NCBI RefSeq assembly: GCF_010731715.1
Contig: NZ_AP022587.1
Coordinates: 6,146,823 to 6,210,822 of the forward strand
Direction: 5' to 3'
Origin: Mycobacterium stomatepiae
Lineage (GTDB): Bacteria > Actinomycetota > Actinomycetes > Mycobacteriales > Mycobacteriaceae
DNA length: 64,000 nucleotides
Numbering within the stretch: the stretch's first letter is position 1; every line of letters begins with the position of its first letter. The notes under the pieces were generated by a model. The model saw only the letters and a program-made list of their open reading frames with translations. It was not told the origin of the DNA and made no database searches. The position numbers and the translations under genes are program-made. Of the stretch, positions 26,801 to 36,830 are shown in pieces.

Positions 26801-29800
26801 CGAGGTGGCTTCGACCGCGGGGGAGTCGGTCGTGATCCGCAACAGCCGCACCACATCAAGACACCGCCCGCCCGCGCGGAACCGGGTTGGGTCCCCACAG
26901 CGCGGCGAGCGGCGCGCCCGCCAGCACCGCGTTCACTCGCCGGTGTTCACGGGCCCGCCGTGCCGCGGTCAACGCGTCGTCGAGCGCGATTTCACAGTCG
27001 CCGATTCGCCCGAGCCGCGCGAGGCACCCAGCGCGGACGGTATGTGCCTTCGCTTCTCCGGCAGCGTCGTCCAGTTGGGCGAGTTTGGCGGCGGCCGCAC
27101 CCAACGCGACCTCCGCCTCGTCCAATCGCTCGGGGTGGATCAACATGGAGAGTTGGCCGTCGAAGCACGTCGCCCATGACGTCAGCCGGGCCGAATCGAT
27201 TGTCGTCTCCTGCAATTGAGAGACCGCACCCGCCGCAGAGGTCACGTCACCCGCGGCCAGCAGGGCCTCGCAGCGGGCAATCAGTAGCTCGGCGGTTTGG
27301 TCGTCGCGATCGGGCAGCTCGTCGTCAAGCTCCTCGAGCGAGTGCAGGGCATGGCGGTACAGGTCGGCCGCACCTTCGTAGGCGAGTCTCGCCATCGCCT
27401 GGTCTGCGGCACGCCGGCAGTAGAGGACCGCCTTGGCCGCGTTTCCAGCCCAGGCACATTCGTAATAGTGATGAGCCAACTCGGCCAGCAGCTCGTCGTC
27501 GGTGCCCGGCAGCGTCTCCAGAGTCGCGGCGATGCGCTGGTGCAATCGCATGCGCCGCACCGATGCCAACTCGGCGAGCAGCGACTGGCGCACGAGGGCG
27601 TGGTTGAACCGGTAGTTGCCGCCCGGCTCTTCGATGACGATACCGGCTTGGCACGCCTCGTCGAACGCGTCGATGAGTTCGTCTCCGACCACCCGCTCGA
27701 CCAACTCCAAGGCAAACCGGCTACCGACGACCGCGGCCGCGGCAAGCGCCTTGTTGGTCTCGACCGGAAGCCGAGAAAGTCTGCGGCTCACGGCTTCTCG
27801 TACACCCTGTGGCAGGGTGCTCTGATCCCACACCCCGCCACTCTCGTCGACGTGGCGCAGGGCCTCGATCAGGAAGAAGGGGTTACCGCCCGTGACCGAC
27901 GCCAATGCGTGAGCGAGTTCCTCGTCGTTATAGCCCGCCTCGGCGACGTACGCGGTCACGTCCTCCTCGTCAAGGCCGCTGAGACTCAACCGGTTTGCGG
28001 TGCCGTCGCGGTGCAGGTCGGCCAGCGTCGCCGCCAGGGGCTGGGAGCGGTCCAGGTCCGTGCTGCGATACGTGCCGACGATCTGCACCCGGGCGTGGTC
28101 GCCGAAGCGCAGCAGATGCCGCAGGAGCAGCAGCGTCGGCTTGGCCGCCCAGTGCAGGTCGTCGAGGATCAGCAGGACCGGCGCACTCTTGGATGCGATT
28201 TCCAGCAGCGCAACGACGGCATCGAAAAGCGCATAGCGCTCGGTATCGGGATCGGGATGGGCCCTTGGGGAGAGATCCGGCACGATCTCGGTCAGCCCAG
28301 GCACGAGGGCTGGCAACGCTTCGACGCCGCGCAGTCCCCGCAGCCGGTCGGCTCCCATGCATGGCACGAGCGAACGCAGCGCTTCGGTGAACGGCTGGTA
28401 GGGCGCACCGAGGTCCTCGTCGCAGCGGCCGTACAAGACAACCGCCCCTTGCGCATAGGCGCGCTGCGACCACTCACCGGCCAGCCGTGTCTTGCCGACG
28501 CCCGGGTCGCCGGCGATCAGCACCGTGGGCGCCCCGCCCGCAAGCGCGGTCTGCCACACGGCCAGCAGCCGTTCCAGCTCGCGCCCACGTCCGACGAACG
28601 GCCCCGGTCCGACGAGTACCGCGGGCAGGCCGGGACGTTCCATCGGCGGTTCGGCCGTCTGCGGTTCGGGCTGGACCGACGCGGTTTCGAGGCGTAGCTC
28701 GAACACGTGCTCGGGACGCGGGAGATTTCTCAGTTGACGCATGCCCAGGTCGTTGAGCATGACGTCGTCGGCCAGCGAGTCGATGACCAGCTCGGCGGTC
28801 GCACCGGAACACAGGATCTGACCACCCTCCGCCAGGGATCGCAGGCGCGCCACCCGTTGACCGCCCGGCCGAAGTAGTCGCCGTCGCGCAGCTCGACCTC
28901 GCCGGTATGTAGCGCCATGCGAATTCGGATGGGATCTCGCAAGGCCCACGGCTCGTGAGTGATGGCGTCTTGCAATTCGATTGCCGCGGCGGCGCCCGCC
29001 GACGGTCGTTCGAAGACCGAGAACGTCGCATCGCCCTCCCCACGCGTTTTGACCAGCCGTCCGCCGCGCGACGTGACGACCTGCTCGACCAGCTCGTCGT
29101 GGCGTGCGAGTGCTTTCGCCATCGCGTCGGCGTCGGCCTCCCAGGCGGCCGTCGACCCCTCGATGTCGGTGAGCAGGAAGGTCACGGCGCGTGTCACCGA
29201 TGGAAGATGCTGTGTCACAGCAACATCCAGTGACGAGTCTTGGGCAACGATTGCGGTTTCGAGCCGTCGAAGCTCCGGCCCGGGATCGACCCCGAGCTCG
29301 TCGGCGAGCAGCGACCGCACCCGTTGATAGGCCGCCAGGGCTTCGCCCTGGCGGCCGGCCCGGTAGAGGGCGAGCATCAGCTGGCCCCATCGTCTTTCGC
29401 GTAGCGGAGCCTCGGCCACGGCCGCCTCGAGGTCGCCGATGACTTCGGCGGCCCGGCCGGTGGCGAGCAGCGCGTCGGCCCGATCCTCGACGAGCGCGGC
29501 GTGACTCTCGATCCAGCGTGTCTTCTCGGACACCCCCCGCTGACCGTCGGGAAGTTCGGGCACTCCGCGCCAAAGGGCGAGCGCCGCCTCCAAGCGCACC
29601 GCCGCTTGGCTGGTGTCGCCGATGGTGGCCGCATCACGCCCCGCCTTGGCTGCCGACTTGTAGCGCGTCGCATCCACGTCGGCGCCGTCTAGCCGCCAGC
29701 CCGCTCCTTCGGTGACCACGAGGCCGTCGCCGAGGGCACGGCGCAGCGCCGAGATATGGGTTTGCAGGGCCTTGGCGGCGGTGCGCGGCGGATCGTCGCC

Positions 29801-29977
29801 CCACAGCAACTTGATCAACGCGTCGGCAGGCACGACCGATGCGTCGTTCAGTCCGAGCATCGTGAGGATGGCGCGCGGCTTGGCGCCCGGAATAGCAACG
29901 GGCGTTCCGTCCTGTCGGACCTGGAGAGGTCCCAAAACCCCCAGTTCCACCGATAAAAGGGTACTCACATCAGCCAT
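20846..29977 (-). CDS. Giant regulator: BTAD + class III cyclase + AAA/STAND ATPase + TPR + 13 NTF2-like modules (two frameshifts)
   Basis: About 3043 residues from ATG 29977. Order: winged-helix DNA-binding (about 10-100), BTAD (100-250), class III adenylate/guanylate cyclase (about 260-420; LLTDIEGST and TRGEGDATF give the metal-binding Asps), AAA/STAND ATPase (about 450-900; Walker A AGDPGVGKTRLA, Walker B VLLILDDLHWA), TPR-like helices to about 1280, then NTF2/SnoaL-like modules to the end. A base is missing near 28856 (GRAVN then RVARL in the next frame) and one is extra near 26870; the original frame is restored, so the 2002-codon tail is in phase with the start. Cyclase-AAA regulators are common in mycobacteria, but a tail of six 270-residue repeats is unusual. 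Role inferred: signal-responsive transcription factor whose tail binds small hydrophobic ligands. Confidence 0.85.
20849..25702 (-). repeat. Six tandem ~270-residue repeats, each two NTF2/SnoaL-like modules
   Basis: Units start at 25702, 24892, 24088, 23278, 22465 and 21652 (lengths 270, 268, 270, 271, 271, 268 codons). Each unit has half A (RLENAAT..., RDWxxMAE, DDRRRVVNAG, VATRGERL, VVEIDADE, FDLDDIDAAFAELDARY) and half B (HTWSVI, ALNRxELPP, IDHRR, FAPGEL, VEAVHRL, GTSxEGFDAEWR, FDEADLDAALARFEEL). A degenerate single half-A-like module precedes them (about 25703-26140), making 13 modules. The units diverge in sequence but hardly in length, pointing to old duplications under selection. Confidence 0.85.
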
Positions 29978-30072
29978 CGTCGGTGGCGGAATTCAATACC
30001 TGGTCAAGAACGAGTAAAGGCGCCGCTGCGCAATTCACCGCAGCTCTTGATCCGCAGCGCTAGCTAACGCCC

Positions 30073-30855
30073 CTACTCCGCCGGTGTGGGGGTCATCGAC
30101 GCGATGTAGTAAACCTCGTTGCCCTTCGGATAGCCGCCGCCGCCCGTCGCGATGTGGACGTGGTCGTAGTGGTTGGCGGTCTCGTTTCCGAGGTCGGCCG
30201 TCCATGCTCCCGAGTTGGGACCCGGATAGATCTTCTGCCGCCAGATCACGTGGTTGATGCCCCATCGCTTCGCATTCGCCAGTGCATATCCGGCGATCTG
30301 GTTGCCGAGTTCGATGCCCTCCGGGCTGCCATGATTCGGGATCATCACATCGATCGCCAACCCGTTGGGATGCCACGGCAGGGCGTCTTGCCGGTACCCG
30401 TAGATCGTTTTGACCTGCGGAAACAGCACACCGATGACACGTGCCGCCCAGATGGTTTTGACCTGCAACCGGTCCTCCGACGCGACGCCGGCCGGCAACG
30501 GGAATTGGAAGCTCTGCGCCCCGGTCGGTGCGGTCGCCGCCAGCGCCGCCAACGATTCCACCTCCGCCGGGGTCGCGACGTGTGGGCCCAGGCCGGTCGC
30601 CGAGTCTTTCGGGGGCGGAGCCGCGGTCACCGTCGGGCTTGCCGTGGGGGGTTCAACGGGCAGCGATGACTTTGTTCCCTGGGCGTAGATCATGCCGGCA
30701 GAAACAACGAGCGAAGCCGCGATCGCCATCCAACGGCTCCGGCCGATGGCTAACACGTTCCTGCTCACCCAGAGCACTTTAGTGTTGCGTGCGACGCGTG
30801 TGGTGATCTTGTCGTTTATGGTGACTGCTATCGAATTTCTGCTCTGGCGGGCCAT
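30073..30855 (-). CDS. Membrane-anchored or secreted D-Ala-D-Ala carboxypeptidase-like (M15/VanY-type) protein
   Basis: Up to 260 residues. A hydrophobic segment, [18 protein letters not shown], near residue 42 is a signal or anchor, followed by a Pro/Thr/Ala-rich linker and a C-terminal domain of about 140 residues. [20 protein letters not shown] and HYDHVHIAT give the HxxGxAxD and HxH-like metal ligands of M15-type peptidases, so it probably acts on peptidoglycan peptides outside the membrane. The ATG at 30855 sits only 5 bp from the divergent methyltransferase ATG, so an internal start (GTG 30777) is more likely. Confidence 0.7.
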   Translation of the reverse strand: MARQSRNSIAVTINDKITTRVARNTKVLWVSRNVLAIGRSRWMAIAASLVVSAGMIYAQGTKSSLPVEPPTASPTVTAAPPPKDSATGLGPHVATPAEVESLAALAATAPTGAQSFQFPLPAGVASEDRLQVKTIWAARVIGVLFPQVKTIYGYRQDALPWHPNGLAIDVMIPNHGSPEGIELGNQIAGYALANAKRWGINHVIWRQKIYPGPNSGAWTADLGNETANHYDHVHIATGGGGYPKGNEVYYIASMTPTPAE

Positions 30856-30860
30856 TCAGG

Positions 30861-31733
30861 ATGGGGGTAATGGTGTCATCGGATGGCGCAGCGCGTACCG
30901 AAGGAGACAGCTGGGACCTTGCCTCGAGCGTGGGAGCGACGGCGACAATGGTGGCGGCGTCTCGCGCGCTGGCGTCACGCGAACCGGATCCGCTGCTCGA
31001 CGATCGGTTCGCCGAGCCGTTGGTCCGCGCGGTGGGACACCCGTTCTTCACGCGCATGCTCGACGGCGATATTCCTCTCGACGACGCCGATGTACCCCTG
31101 ACGGTCCGGCAGCGCTGCGAGCAGATGGCGGTGCGCACAAGGTTTTTCGATAACTTCTTCCTTGCTGCGACCGAGAGTGGAATCCGTCAGGTCGTCTTCG
31201 AGGTGGACCAGCCCGAGGTGATCGTGTTCAAGGGCACCACGTTGGCTCAGATCGGCGCCGAACCGGCCGCCGAACGCCGTGCGGTTGGCGTCGACCTGCG
31301 TGACGACTGGCCTACCGCCTTGCGCGACAACTTCTTTGACACCTCGGCCCCGACGGCGTGGATCGCCGAAGGCCTGCTGCCGTATCTGCCGCCAGACGCC
31401 CAGGACCGATTGCTGGACAACATCACCGCACTCAGCGTGCCGGGCAGTCGCCTCGCGACCGAAAACATCACCGACATGGGCGTGTTCACCGACGAGCGTG
31501 CGCGGGCCCTACGCAGCGGTTGGCAAAAGCACGGGCTCGATTTCGACGTCGCCGATCTGGTGTGGATCGGTGACCGTCGTCAAGCCGGCGAGCACCTGGC
31601 GGACACCGGCTGGACGGTCACGCAGCATCCCACCGAAGACCTGTGCGCCGAAAACGGGTTTGCGCTGCCGGAACACGAACTGCTGGCCGAGTTTCGGCGC
31701 GCCATCAGCTACCTGAGCGCAGAACTGGGCTGA
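30861..31733 (+). CDS. TIGR00027-family SAM methyltransferase lacking motif I
   Basis: 290 residues of the mycobacterial 'putative S-adenosyl-L-methionine-dependent methyltransferase' family (LCM-like). Recognisable blocks: [79 protein letters not shown]. The family normally has about 20 residues containing the SAM-binding SGLDARAYRL between GIRQ and VVFEVDQ. Here GIRQ runs straight into VVFEVDQPE in frame. This is a clean internal deletion of roughly 60 bp, so the product probably cannot bind SAM unless the assembly is wrong. ATG 30861 or GTG 30873 may be the start. Overlaps the convergent glycosyltransferase by 29 bp. Confidence 0.88.
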   Translation: MGVMVSSDGAARTEGDSWDLASSVGATATMVAASRALASREPDPLLDDRFAEPLVRAVGHPFFTRMLDGDIPLDDADVPLTVRQRCEQMAVRTRFFDNFFLAATESGIRQVVFEVDQPEVIVFKGTTLAQIGAEPAAERRAVGVDLRDDWPTALRDNFFDTSAPTAWIAEGLLPYLPPDAQDRLLDNITALSVPGSRLATENITDMGVFTDERARALRSGWQKHGLDFDVADLVWIGDRRQAGEHLADTGWTVTQHPTEDLCAENGFALPEHELLAEFRRAISYLSAELG

Positions 31734-33000
31734 CCGCCGACCGTTTCGGGCTGGCAAGCGCCTCGAGGAGATCGGCGGCGCTGGCAACGCTGGCGTCGGG
31801 TTTGCTCATTCGAGTGGCGAATTCGCGGGCTCGGGTCACGCATTCGGGAGCGAGGATCTGGCGCAGATCGGCGACCAACGACTCGCGGTTCGTGTTCGCA
31901 AATCGTCGGGCCGCACCCACTTTCAGCCGGGTGATCTGAGCTCCCCAGATCGTCTGAACGAGGTCCATTGACAGGACCAGCGTGGGAACTCCGGCGCGCA
32001 GGCCCGCGGCCGTGGTGCCCGTCCCGCCGTGGTGCACGACCGCCCGGCAGGCCGGGAAAATCGCCGCGTAATTGAACTCGCCGACCACCTTGACGTTGTC
32101 GAAATGTGGCACCTCGCCGAAGTCGCTCCATCCGGAGCACAGCAGCGCCCGCTCACCGAGTTTCTCGCATGCCGCGCTGATCATCGCGACCGTATCGGCG
32201 GGAGAAGCGATACGCATGCTGCCGAAGCCGAAGCAAATCGGCGGCGTGCCCGCCGCAATCCACGACGCGACTTCCTCGTCGGCGTCCGTCATCAATTCCA
32301 AGGTCAGCGCGCCAACGAAGGGGCGCTGACGCTTCCATTTCGCCCATTCGGTCACCAGGCCGGGGAAGCATGCCTCGTCGTAGGCCTGGATCTCCAGCGA
32401 TCCACGGTCGGCGATGCGTCGCGAGGCCGGACGAGTTGCGTTGGGCAGGCCCAGTTCACGGCGCTGCGCGTCCTCGAGATGTTTCGTCATCCGCCATGTC
32501 AGCCAGTTGGACATGCTCATGGCCGAGCGGACCACTGGCGCGGGCATGATCGGGACGAGCCGCCCGTTGGCCCGGATCGGGACGTAGTGCAGGGTGGCCA
32601 GAGGTATGTCGTAGTACTCTGCGACGTTGGCCGCCGTCTCCATGAAACTCTCGCCGGTGAAGAGCACGTCGGCCCCTCGCGCCAGCGGCGTCAGCGTTTC
32701 GCTCATCTGTATGCAGCTCCGAATGACGGATTCGCGAAGTTCGCGCCACATGCTGATCAAGGAGGGAACTTTCCACGAGTTGTGGAACGCGGACGCCCAG
32801 AAGTCGCGGTACGTATCCAGCCATTCCTGGGTGTCGAGCCCGTAGGCGACCGCGGCGACGCCTGCCGCTTCGGCAAAGCCAACGAGGTCTGGTGAGACGG
32901 CCATCTGCACGTCGTGCCCTCGGCGCAGCAATTCGCGGCCGACAGCGACTGATGGCTCTGTATCCCCCCGAGTTCCATAACTTGCGAGCACAAATCTCAT
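31705..33000 (-). CDS. Glycosyltransferase, GT1/UGT type (Rv1524/Rv1526c-like)
   Basis: 431 residues. The N-terminus [20 protein letters not shown] is the GT-B signature of sterol/macrolide-type glycosyltransferases, and the donor-binding motif is [19 protein letters not shown] in the C-terminal domain. [18 protein letters not shown] is also typical. Such enzymes move a sugar from a nucleotide-sugar to a lipid or small molecule; mycobacterial relatives glycosylate peptidolipids. Start ATG at 33000. Neighbouring methyltransferases could act on the same glycolipid, though no biosynthetic cluster is present. Confidence 0.9.
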   Translation of the reverse strand: MRFVLASYGTRGDTEPSVAVGRELLRRGHDVQMAVSPDLVGFAEAAGVAAVAYGLDTQEWLDTYRDFWASAFHNSWKVPSLISMWRELRESVIRSCIQMSETLTPLARGADVLFTGESFMETAANVAEYYDIPLATLHYVPIRANGRLVPIMPAPVVRSAMSMSNWLTWRMTKHLEDAQRRELGLPNATRPASRRIADRGSLEIQAYDEACFPGLVTEWAKWKRQRPFVGALTLELMTDADEEVASWIAAGTPPICFGFGSMRIASPADTVAMISAACEKLGERALLCSGWSDFGEVPHFDNVKVVGEFNYAAIFPACRAVVHHGGTGTTAAGLRAGVPTLVLSMDLVQTIWGAQITRLKVGAARRFANTNRESLVADLRQILAPECVTRAREFATRMSKPDASVASAADLLEALASPKRSAVSPVLRSGS

Positions 33001-33289
33001 TGCGAATCCCGGATCTTCAATTGTGGTGTGCCTGGTCCGACCTCAGGGGGCATCGGTGGAAATGTTGCTGCCGGCCCAGCGTAGCGTGCCGCGGTGTCGC
33101 CGCGAGCAAAGTCTGGGTGCATCCATATTCGTCCGCTTCGAGAACGGAAATTTGCGCGTTCGTCACGTCGGCACCACGCAGAGCGGGCGAAGTGGTTCTC
33201 AAAAGCGATAGTGCATGCGGTATCGCTGTGGCGGACGGCCACAGCCCTGCTCTCCCGTGACGCGTGGGATTCGAATCCGAGCACATACC

Positions 33290-34054
33290 TCATAGCGCGC
33301 GCGAAACGCGGTCGGCGCGCCAGCACCATGCGCGCATCGGGATATCGATCATGTCGGCACCGGGGAAGCGTGCTTGCATCGCCTCGCGCGCCGCGTCGAG
33401 CGTCTGAGCGCGCTCCTCTGGGGCGGCGATGATCGCCCGGCTGTAGGTCGCCAGCATCGCCACGGCGCCCTCGAGCGACATCGTCCGGACGAACCGGAAG
33501 ATTTCGCGCTCGATGTTGTGGAAGATCTGCGGTTCGGGGAGGTCGAAGTGCAGGCGCTGGCGGAAGCGGTCTACCGATTGGACCTCTTCGAGGTCCTGGC
33601 CCGGCAGCCGGCCGAGGTCACGCACCCAGTCCACCTCACGGTCGCGGCTCGTCCAGATCAGGCCGAAGCGACCGCCGTCGTGCAGCACCCGACCGATCTC
33701 GGGAAGGGCTCGTTCGTGGTCCATCCAGTGCCGCGCCGACGAGACGAAAACCGCATCCGCCGCGGCATCCGGGAGCGGTATCGACTCGCCGCGGCCCTCG
33801 AGTGCGCGGATTCCCGGGGATCGCTCGGTCAGCACTTTACGCATCCGCGCGTCGGGCTCTACCGCGATGACTTGGTCGGCTCTGTCCACCAGCGTGCGGC
33901 TGAACAATCCGGTTCCCGCCCCCACGTCGACGGCCACCTCGCAATCGGGCGGCACCAGCCAGCCCACCGCCTCCTGCGGGGCCTGGGGCCGCAGTCCGTC
34001 ATAGTCTTCGGCGATCGATCCGAAGGACATTGCGCGTTCTTGGCGATCAGTCAC
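33290..34054 (-). CDS. Class I SAM-dependent methyltransferase
   Basis: 254 residues. Motif I reads VAVDVGAGTGLFSRTLVDRA, followed by VIAVEPDARMRKVL and IPLPDAAADAVFVSSARHWM, the usual order for a Methyltransf_11-type Rossmann fold. The N-terminus is MTDRQERAMSFGSIAEDYDG. The substrate cannot be read from sequence. The 289-bp gap between it and the glycosyltransferase start contains nothing recognised. Confidence 0.88.
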   Translation of the reverse strand: MTDRQERAMSFGSIAEDYDGLRPQAPQEAVGWLVPPDCEVAVDVGAGTGLFSRTLVDRADQVIAVEPDARMRKVLTERSPGIRALEGRGESIPLPDAAADAVFVSSARHWMDHERALPEIGRVLHDGGRFGLIWTSRDREVDWVRDLGRLPGQDLEEVQSVDRFRQRLHFDLPEPQIFHNIEREIFRFVRTMSLEGAVAMLATYSRAIIAAPEERAQTLDAAREAMQARFPGADMIDIPMRAWCWRADRVSRAL

Positions 34055-34389
34055 AACGCCACGCTAGTGCGCTTACCTGTGTCTGAACTTAGTGATTGCC
34101 ATGTGCTGCAAGCGTTTCGTGCAATCGGCTGACCGATCCCCACAGGCAGAACTCGGGGCGGGCCCGCTGCAAGCCCGATCGATATATTCCGGCCCCCGCC
34201 GTCGGCGGCTCGTCATCGAGGTGCGCGGCCCGGGCGGACCGGGCTTGCGGCACAGTTCCTTGGCGGAAAAGCAGGAGCCCGCGATGCCCGCCACCGGGCA
34301 GCCAAACGAATCCGGACCGCGAACGGCGCGGCAAGCGCAAAATAATATGGCCGGTCGCCGGCCGGACGTTTGCGGGGAGGAGAACCTAG
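34055..34389. other. Intergenic region upstream of the small Gly-Pro-Gly gene
   Basis: About 335 bp. A plus-strand hydrophilic ORF (34284-34406) has a fair SD but no family match and overlaps the next gene, so it is not called. The region presumably contains promoters for both flanking genes; an AT-rich patch (CGATATATTCC) lies near 34180. Confidence 0.4.
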
Positions 34390-34680
34390 ATGACCAAGAC
34401 GAATAGGGCGCTAGCTCGCCCGCGATTGCTACAGCGTTGCGCGATAGGCGTGTTGGCTCTCGTGTTGGCGGGGTTGCCGGCGGCCTGGATGGCCGCGCCC
34501 GTGTTCAGCCGGGCCGACCCGTACTGCGCCCCGGGCTGGGCCTGGAGCGTCGAGTTAAACCAATGCGTGTTCGTGCTTCCCGCCGCAAACGGGCCGGGCG
34601 GGCCGGGCGGACCTGGTGGCCCCGGCGGACCGGGCGGCCCTGGTGGCCCCGGTGGACCGGGAGTTCCCGGGCGGCACTAG
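34390..34680 (+). CDS. Small secreted Gly-Pro-Gly (collagen-like) protein
   Basis: 96 residues, ATG 34390 with a strong SD (GGGGAGGAGAA). A signal peptide (RCAIGVLALVLAGLPAAWMA) is followed by a Cys-containing segment (DPYCAPGWAWSVELNQCVFV) and then a short tail of uninterrupted GPG triplets ending GVPGRH. Probably exported. The tail repeat is low-complexity and may vary between strains. A larger protein with the same GPG repeats lies 1.5 kb away (36201-36815), so the two may be related cell-surface factors. Confidence 0.8.
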   Translation: MTKTNRALARPRLLQRCAIGVLALVLAGLPAAWMAAPVFSRADPYCAPGWAWSVELNQCVFVLPAANGPGGPGGPGGPGGPGGPGGPGGPGVPGRH

Positions 34681-34689
34681 ACATGTCAT

Positions 34690-35325
34690 ATGACCGCACC
34701 GCGACGTCGGGAGCTCAACCGTGCCGTCACCCGGATTTGGACTTTCCTAGCACCGGCCTACGACCAGCCGATGCTGCAGCAGTGGGTGTACCGTCCGCCG
34801 CACGACGAGGTGATCGCGCGGCTGCGTGATCATCAATCGCGCAGGATCGCTGACATCGCCTGTGGAACAGGAATTCTCAGCGACCGCATCGAGCGTGAAT
34901 TACACCCCGAGGTCATCTACGGCGTAGACATGTCGGACGGCATGCTCGCCCAGGCGCGTGCCAGATCTGATCGGGTGCAATGGCGGCGCGGCCCAGCCGA
35001 GCAGCTGCCCTTCGACGACGGCACCCTCGATGCCGTCGTGACGACCTCGGCGTTCCACTTCTTCGACCAGCCGGCAGCGTTGCGAGAGTTTCATCGCGTA
35101 CTGGCGCCGGGCGGACTTGTGGCCGTCTCCGCGCTCAGCACGCGACAAACCCTGCTGCATGTGTCGTCGGTGAATAGGTGGAAACCACAGCACAATGCGT
35201 CGCCCGCGGAGGTGCGCTCGACCTTCGAGGGTGCCGGCTTCACGGTTACCGATCAGCACCGCATCCCGCGGGCATTCTGGCTGCGCTTCGTATCCGACGT
35301 GGTGACCATCGGCATCAAAAGCTAG
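34690..35325 (+). CDS. Class I SAM-dependent methyltransferase
   Basis: 211 residues from ATG 34690. RIADIACGTGILSDRIEREL is motif I, then VDMSDGMLAQARARSD, LPFDDGTLDAVVTTSAFHFF and VLAPGGLVAVSALSTRQ, complete for a Methyltransf_11 enzyme. It starts 9 bp after the GPG-repeat gene, so the two may be co-transcribed. Substrate unknown. Confidence 0.9.
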   Translation: MTAPRRRELNRAVTRIWTFLAPAYDQPMLQQWVYRPPHDEVIARLRDHQSRRIADIACGTGILSDRIERELHPEVIYGVDMSDGMLAQARARSDRVQWRRGPAEQLPFDDGTLDAVVTTSAFHFFDQPAALREFHRVLAPGGLVAVSALSTRQTLLHVSSVNRWKPQHNASPAEVRSTFEGAGFTVTDQHRIPRAFWLRFVSDVVTIGIKS

Positions 35326-35340
35326 GGGCCGGTCAGGAAA

Positions 35341-36036
35341 TCAGCACGGCGGGGGATCGGCATCCCATTCGGTCAATGTCCAGCCGTCGGAAGGATCTCC
35401 CGTGAGCACCACGTGACCCACGTTGGTCAACGACTGGGTCTTCAGCAACGACGGGTCCGCATTGCGCGCGTTCATCAACACCCAGAACATGATCGCCGCG
35501 CTGTGTGAGAACGCGACCGGGTTCTGCTCTCCGGTGTCGTAGATGCGCTGGACCGCTTCGGTGAACCGCGCGTTGAACTCGTTGCCATCCACGGAACCGG
35601 GGATCCGAGCGGTACGGTCGCCCTGTATCCAGCGCGCGGGAGCGGCGAAGTAGGTCTGGGGTATGTCGGCCTCGGGCGTGCCCTCGAACTTGCCGGCCTC
35701 GATCTCCCGCAGCCCGGGCAGCACGGTGATCTGTTCACCCAGCAATTGCGACGTCGGTGTGGCCGTCTCCTGAGTCCGGATCATGGTTGACGCGTAGACA
35801 CCGTCGTAATGGTTGGGCGCCAACTCTGCACCCACCACGCTCGCCTGGCAGAAACCTCTCGGCGACAGTTCGGGGCCCGGGACCGTGGTGTCGATCAGTC
35901 CCGATGCATTGGCCGCCGACTGGGCATGTCGAACGAAAGTCAAGGTGATATTGCGATTGCCGGCGGCATGTGCGGGCGTCCAGCTCGCGGCCAGCATCGC
36001 GACGAGGGCGACCGCGACGAAACGTCGTATGTTCAC
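35341..36036 (-). CDS. Secreted histidine phosphatase (phosphoglycerate mutase-like)
   Basis: About 231 residues from GTG 36036 (VNIRRFVAVALVAMLAASWT), a signal peptide with cleavage near AHA. The RHG-type motif is LTFVRHAQSAANASG (phospho-acceptor His); REIEAGKFEGTPEAD and VAFSHSAAIMFWVLM supply the rest of the active site. Exported members of this superfamily dephosphorylate unknown external substrates. The frame is open to 36144, but that N-terminus lacks signal-peptide form. Confidence 0.88.
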   Translation of the reverse strand: MNIRRFVAVALVAMLAASWTPAHAAGNRNITLTFVRHAQSAANASGLIDTTVPGPELSPRGFCQASVVGAELAPNHYDGVYASTMIRTQETATPTSQLLGEQITVLPGLREIEAGKFEGTPEADIPQTYFAAPARWIQGDRTARIPGSVDGNEFNARFTEAVQRIYDTGEQNPVAFSHSAAIMFWVLMNARNADPSLLKTQSLTNVGHVVLTGDPSDGWTLTEWDADPPPC

Positions 36037-36200
36037 GGCGATTTCACCCACACGCGCGAATACGTCGTCGTCATCCGCAGATTCACGCGAGAAGTGTAAA
36101 GCGTTGCGCGCAAGCGTGCCGCCCAAGGCCGCACAACAACGCACGACGCCCGCCTCGCCAGGCGGCGAAACGGGCTTCGTGTCGGGTCGAGGTCAACTAT

Positions 36201-36815
36201 TTACAGCGGAATCCAGACTCCGAAGAACCAGAAGCCCCAGGCGTTGAAACCGGGATCCCACACGGGAGTTTCCTGGTAGCCCCAGTAGTTGATCGGGCCA
36301 TAGTTCCACGGGCCCCCTGGCGGCGGGAGGGGTCGATCCCACGCCGGCCGAGGCGGTTCACCCGGACCCCAAGGGGCAGGTCCGTTGCCCCATGGCGCGT
36401 TGTTGAAGTATCCGCGGTGCGGATCCCCGTGCCACGGCCCGCCAGGGCCACCCGGCCCACCCGGTCCGCCAGGTCCACCCGGCCCACCCGGTCCGCCAGG
36501 TCCACCCGGACCATTGAAACCGGGGCCGCCGGGATGTCCGGGCCCACCAGGGCCATCGGGTCCGGGGCCGCCGGGACCACCTTGAGGTCCACCGGGGCCA
36601 CCTGGGCCGTGTTCTCCGGGACCACCCGGGCCGCCCGGTCCACCGGGGCCGCCGGGATCATTTGGGCCGGCCGGAGCGCCGTGGCCTCCCGGGCCAGGAG
36701 CGCCGTGGCCTCCTGGAGCCGCAGGTGGTGTACCTGGAGCGGCATTCGCCAATCCCACGCCCACGCCCAGCGCTGCTGCACTAAAGGCGCCGGTAAGCGT
36801 GGCCGCCGCAATCAT
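36201..36815 (-). CDS. Secreted Gly/Pro-rich collagen-like protein
   Basis: 204 residues from ATG 36815 (MIAAATLTGAFSAAALGVG), an export signal ending near ANA. Residues about 35-135 are dominated by GPG and GPGGPGG triplets interspersed with HGAP and NDPGG. The C-terminal 70 residues are Trp/Tyr/Pro-rich and ordered (NYGPINYWGYQETPVWDPGF, FFGVWIPL). Five codons upstream, at 36828-36830, a well-placed SD (TGGGGAAA) precedes ATA AAA CTC AAG CAA ATG, so an original start may have been MKLKQMIAAA, with ATG changed to ATA. Function unknown; surface matrix or adhesion is a guess. Confidence 0.82.
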   Translation of the reverse strand: MIAAATLTGAFSAAALGVGVGLANAAPGTPPAAPGGHGAPGPGGHGAPAGPNDPGGPGGPGGPGGPGEHGPGGPGGPQGGPGGPGPDGPGGPGHPGGPGFNGPGGPGGPGGPGGPGGPGGPGGPGGPWHGDPHRGYFNNAPWGNGPAPWGPGEPPRPAWDRPLPPPGGPWNYGPINYWGYQETPVWDPGFNAWGFWFFGVWIPL

Positions 36816-36830
36816 TTGCTTGAGTTTTAT

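Noticed and set aside
25886..28697. Long plus-strand ORFs opposite the giant regulator (573 and 466 codons)
   Set aside because: They oppose well-conserved AAA and NTF2-like coding sequence and encode Arg/Gly/Pro-rich noise typical of GC-rich shadows.
33262..33280. GGGATTCGAATCCGAG resembling a tRNA T-arm
   Set aside because: The T-stem is only partly paired and there is no acceptor, D or anticodon arm around it; it is just a palindromic GGATTCGAATCC.
36440..36680. Regular GPG-coding repeat that looks like a repeat array or CRISPR
   Set aside because: There are no uniform spacers; the periodicity is 9 bp and in frame with a secreted protein, so it is coding low-complexity sequence.
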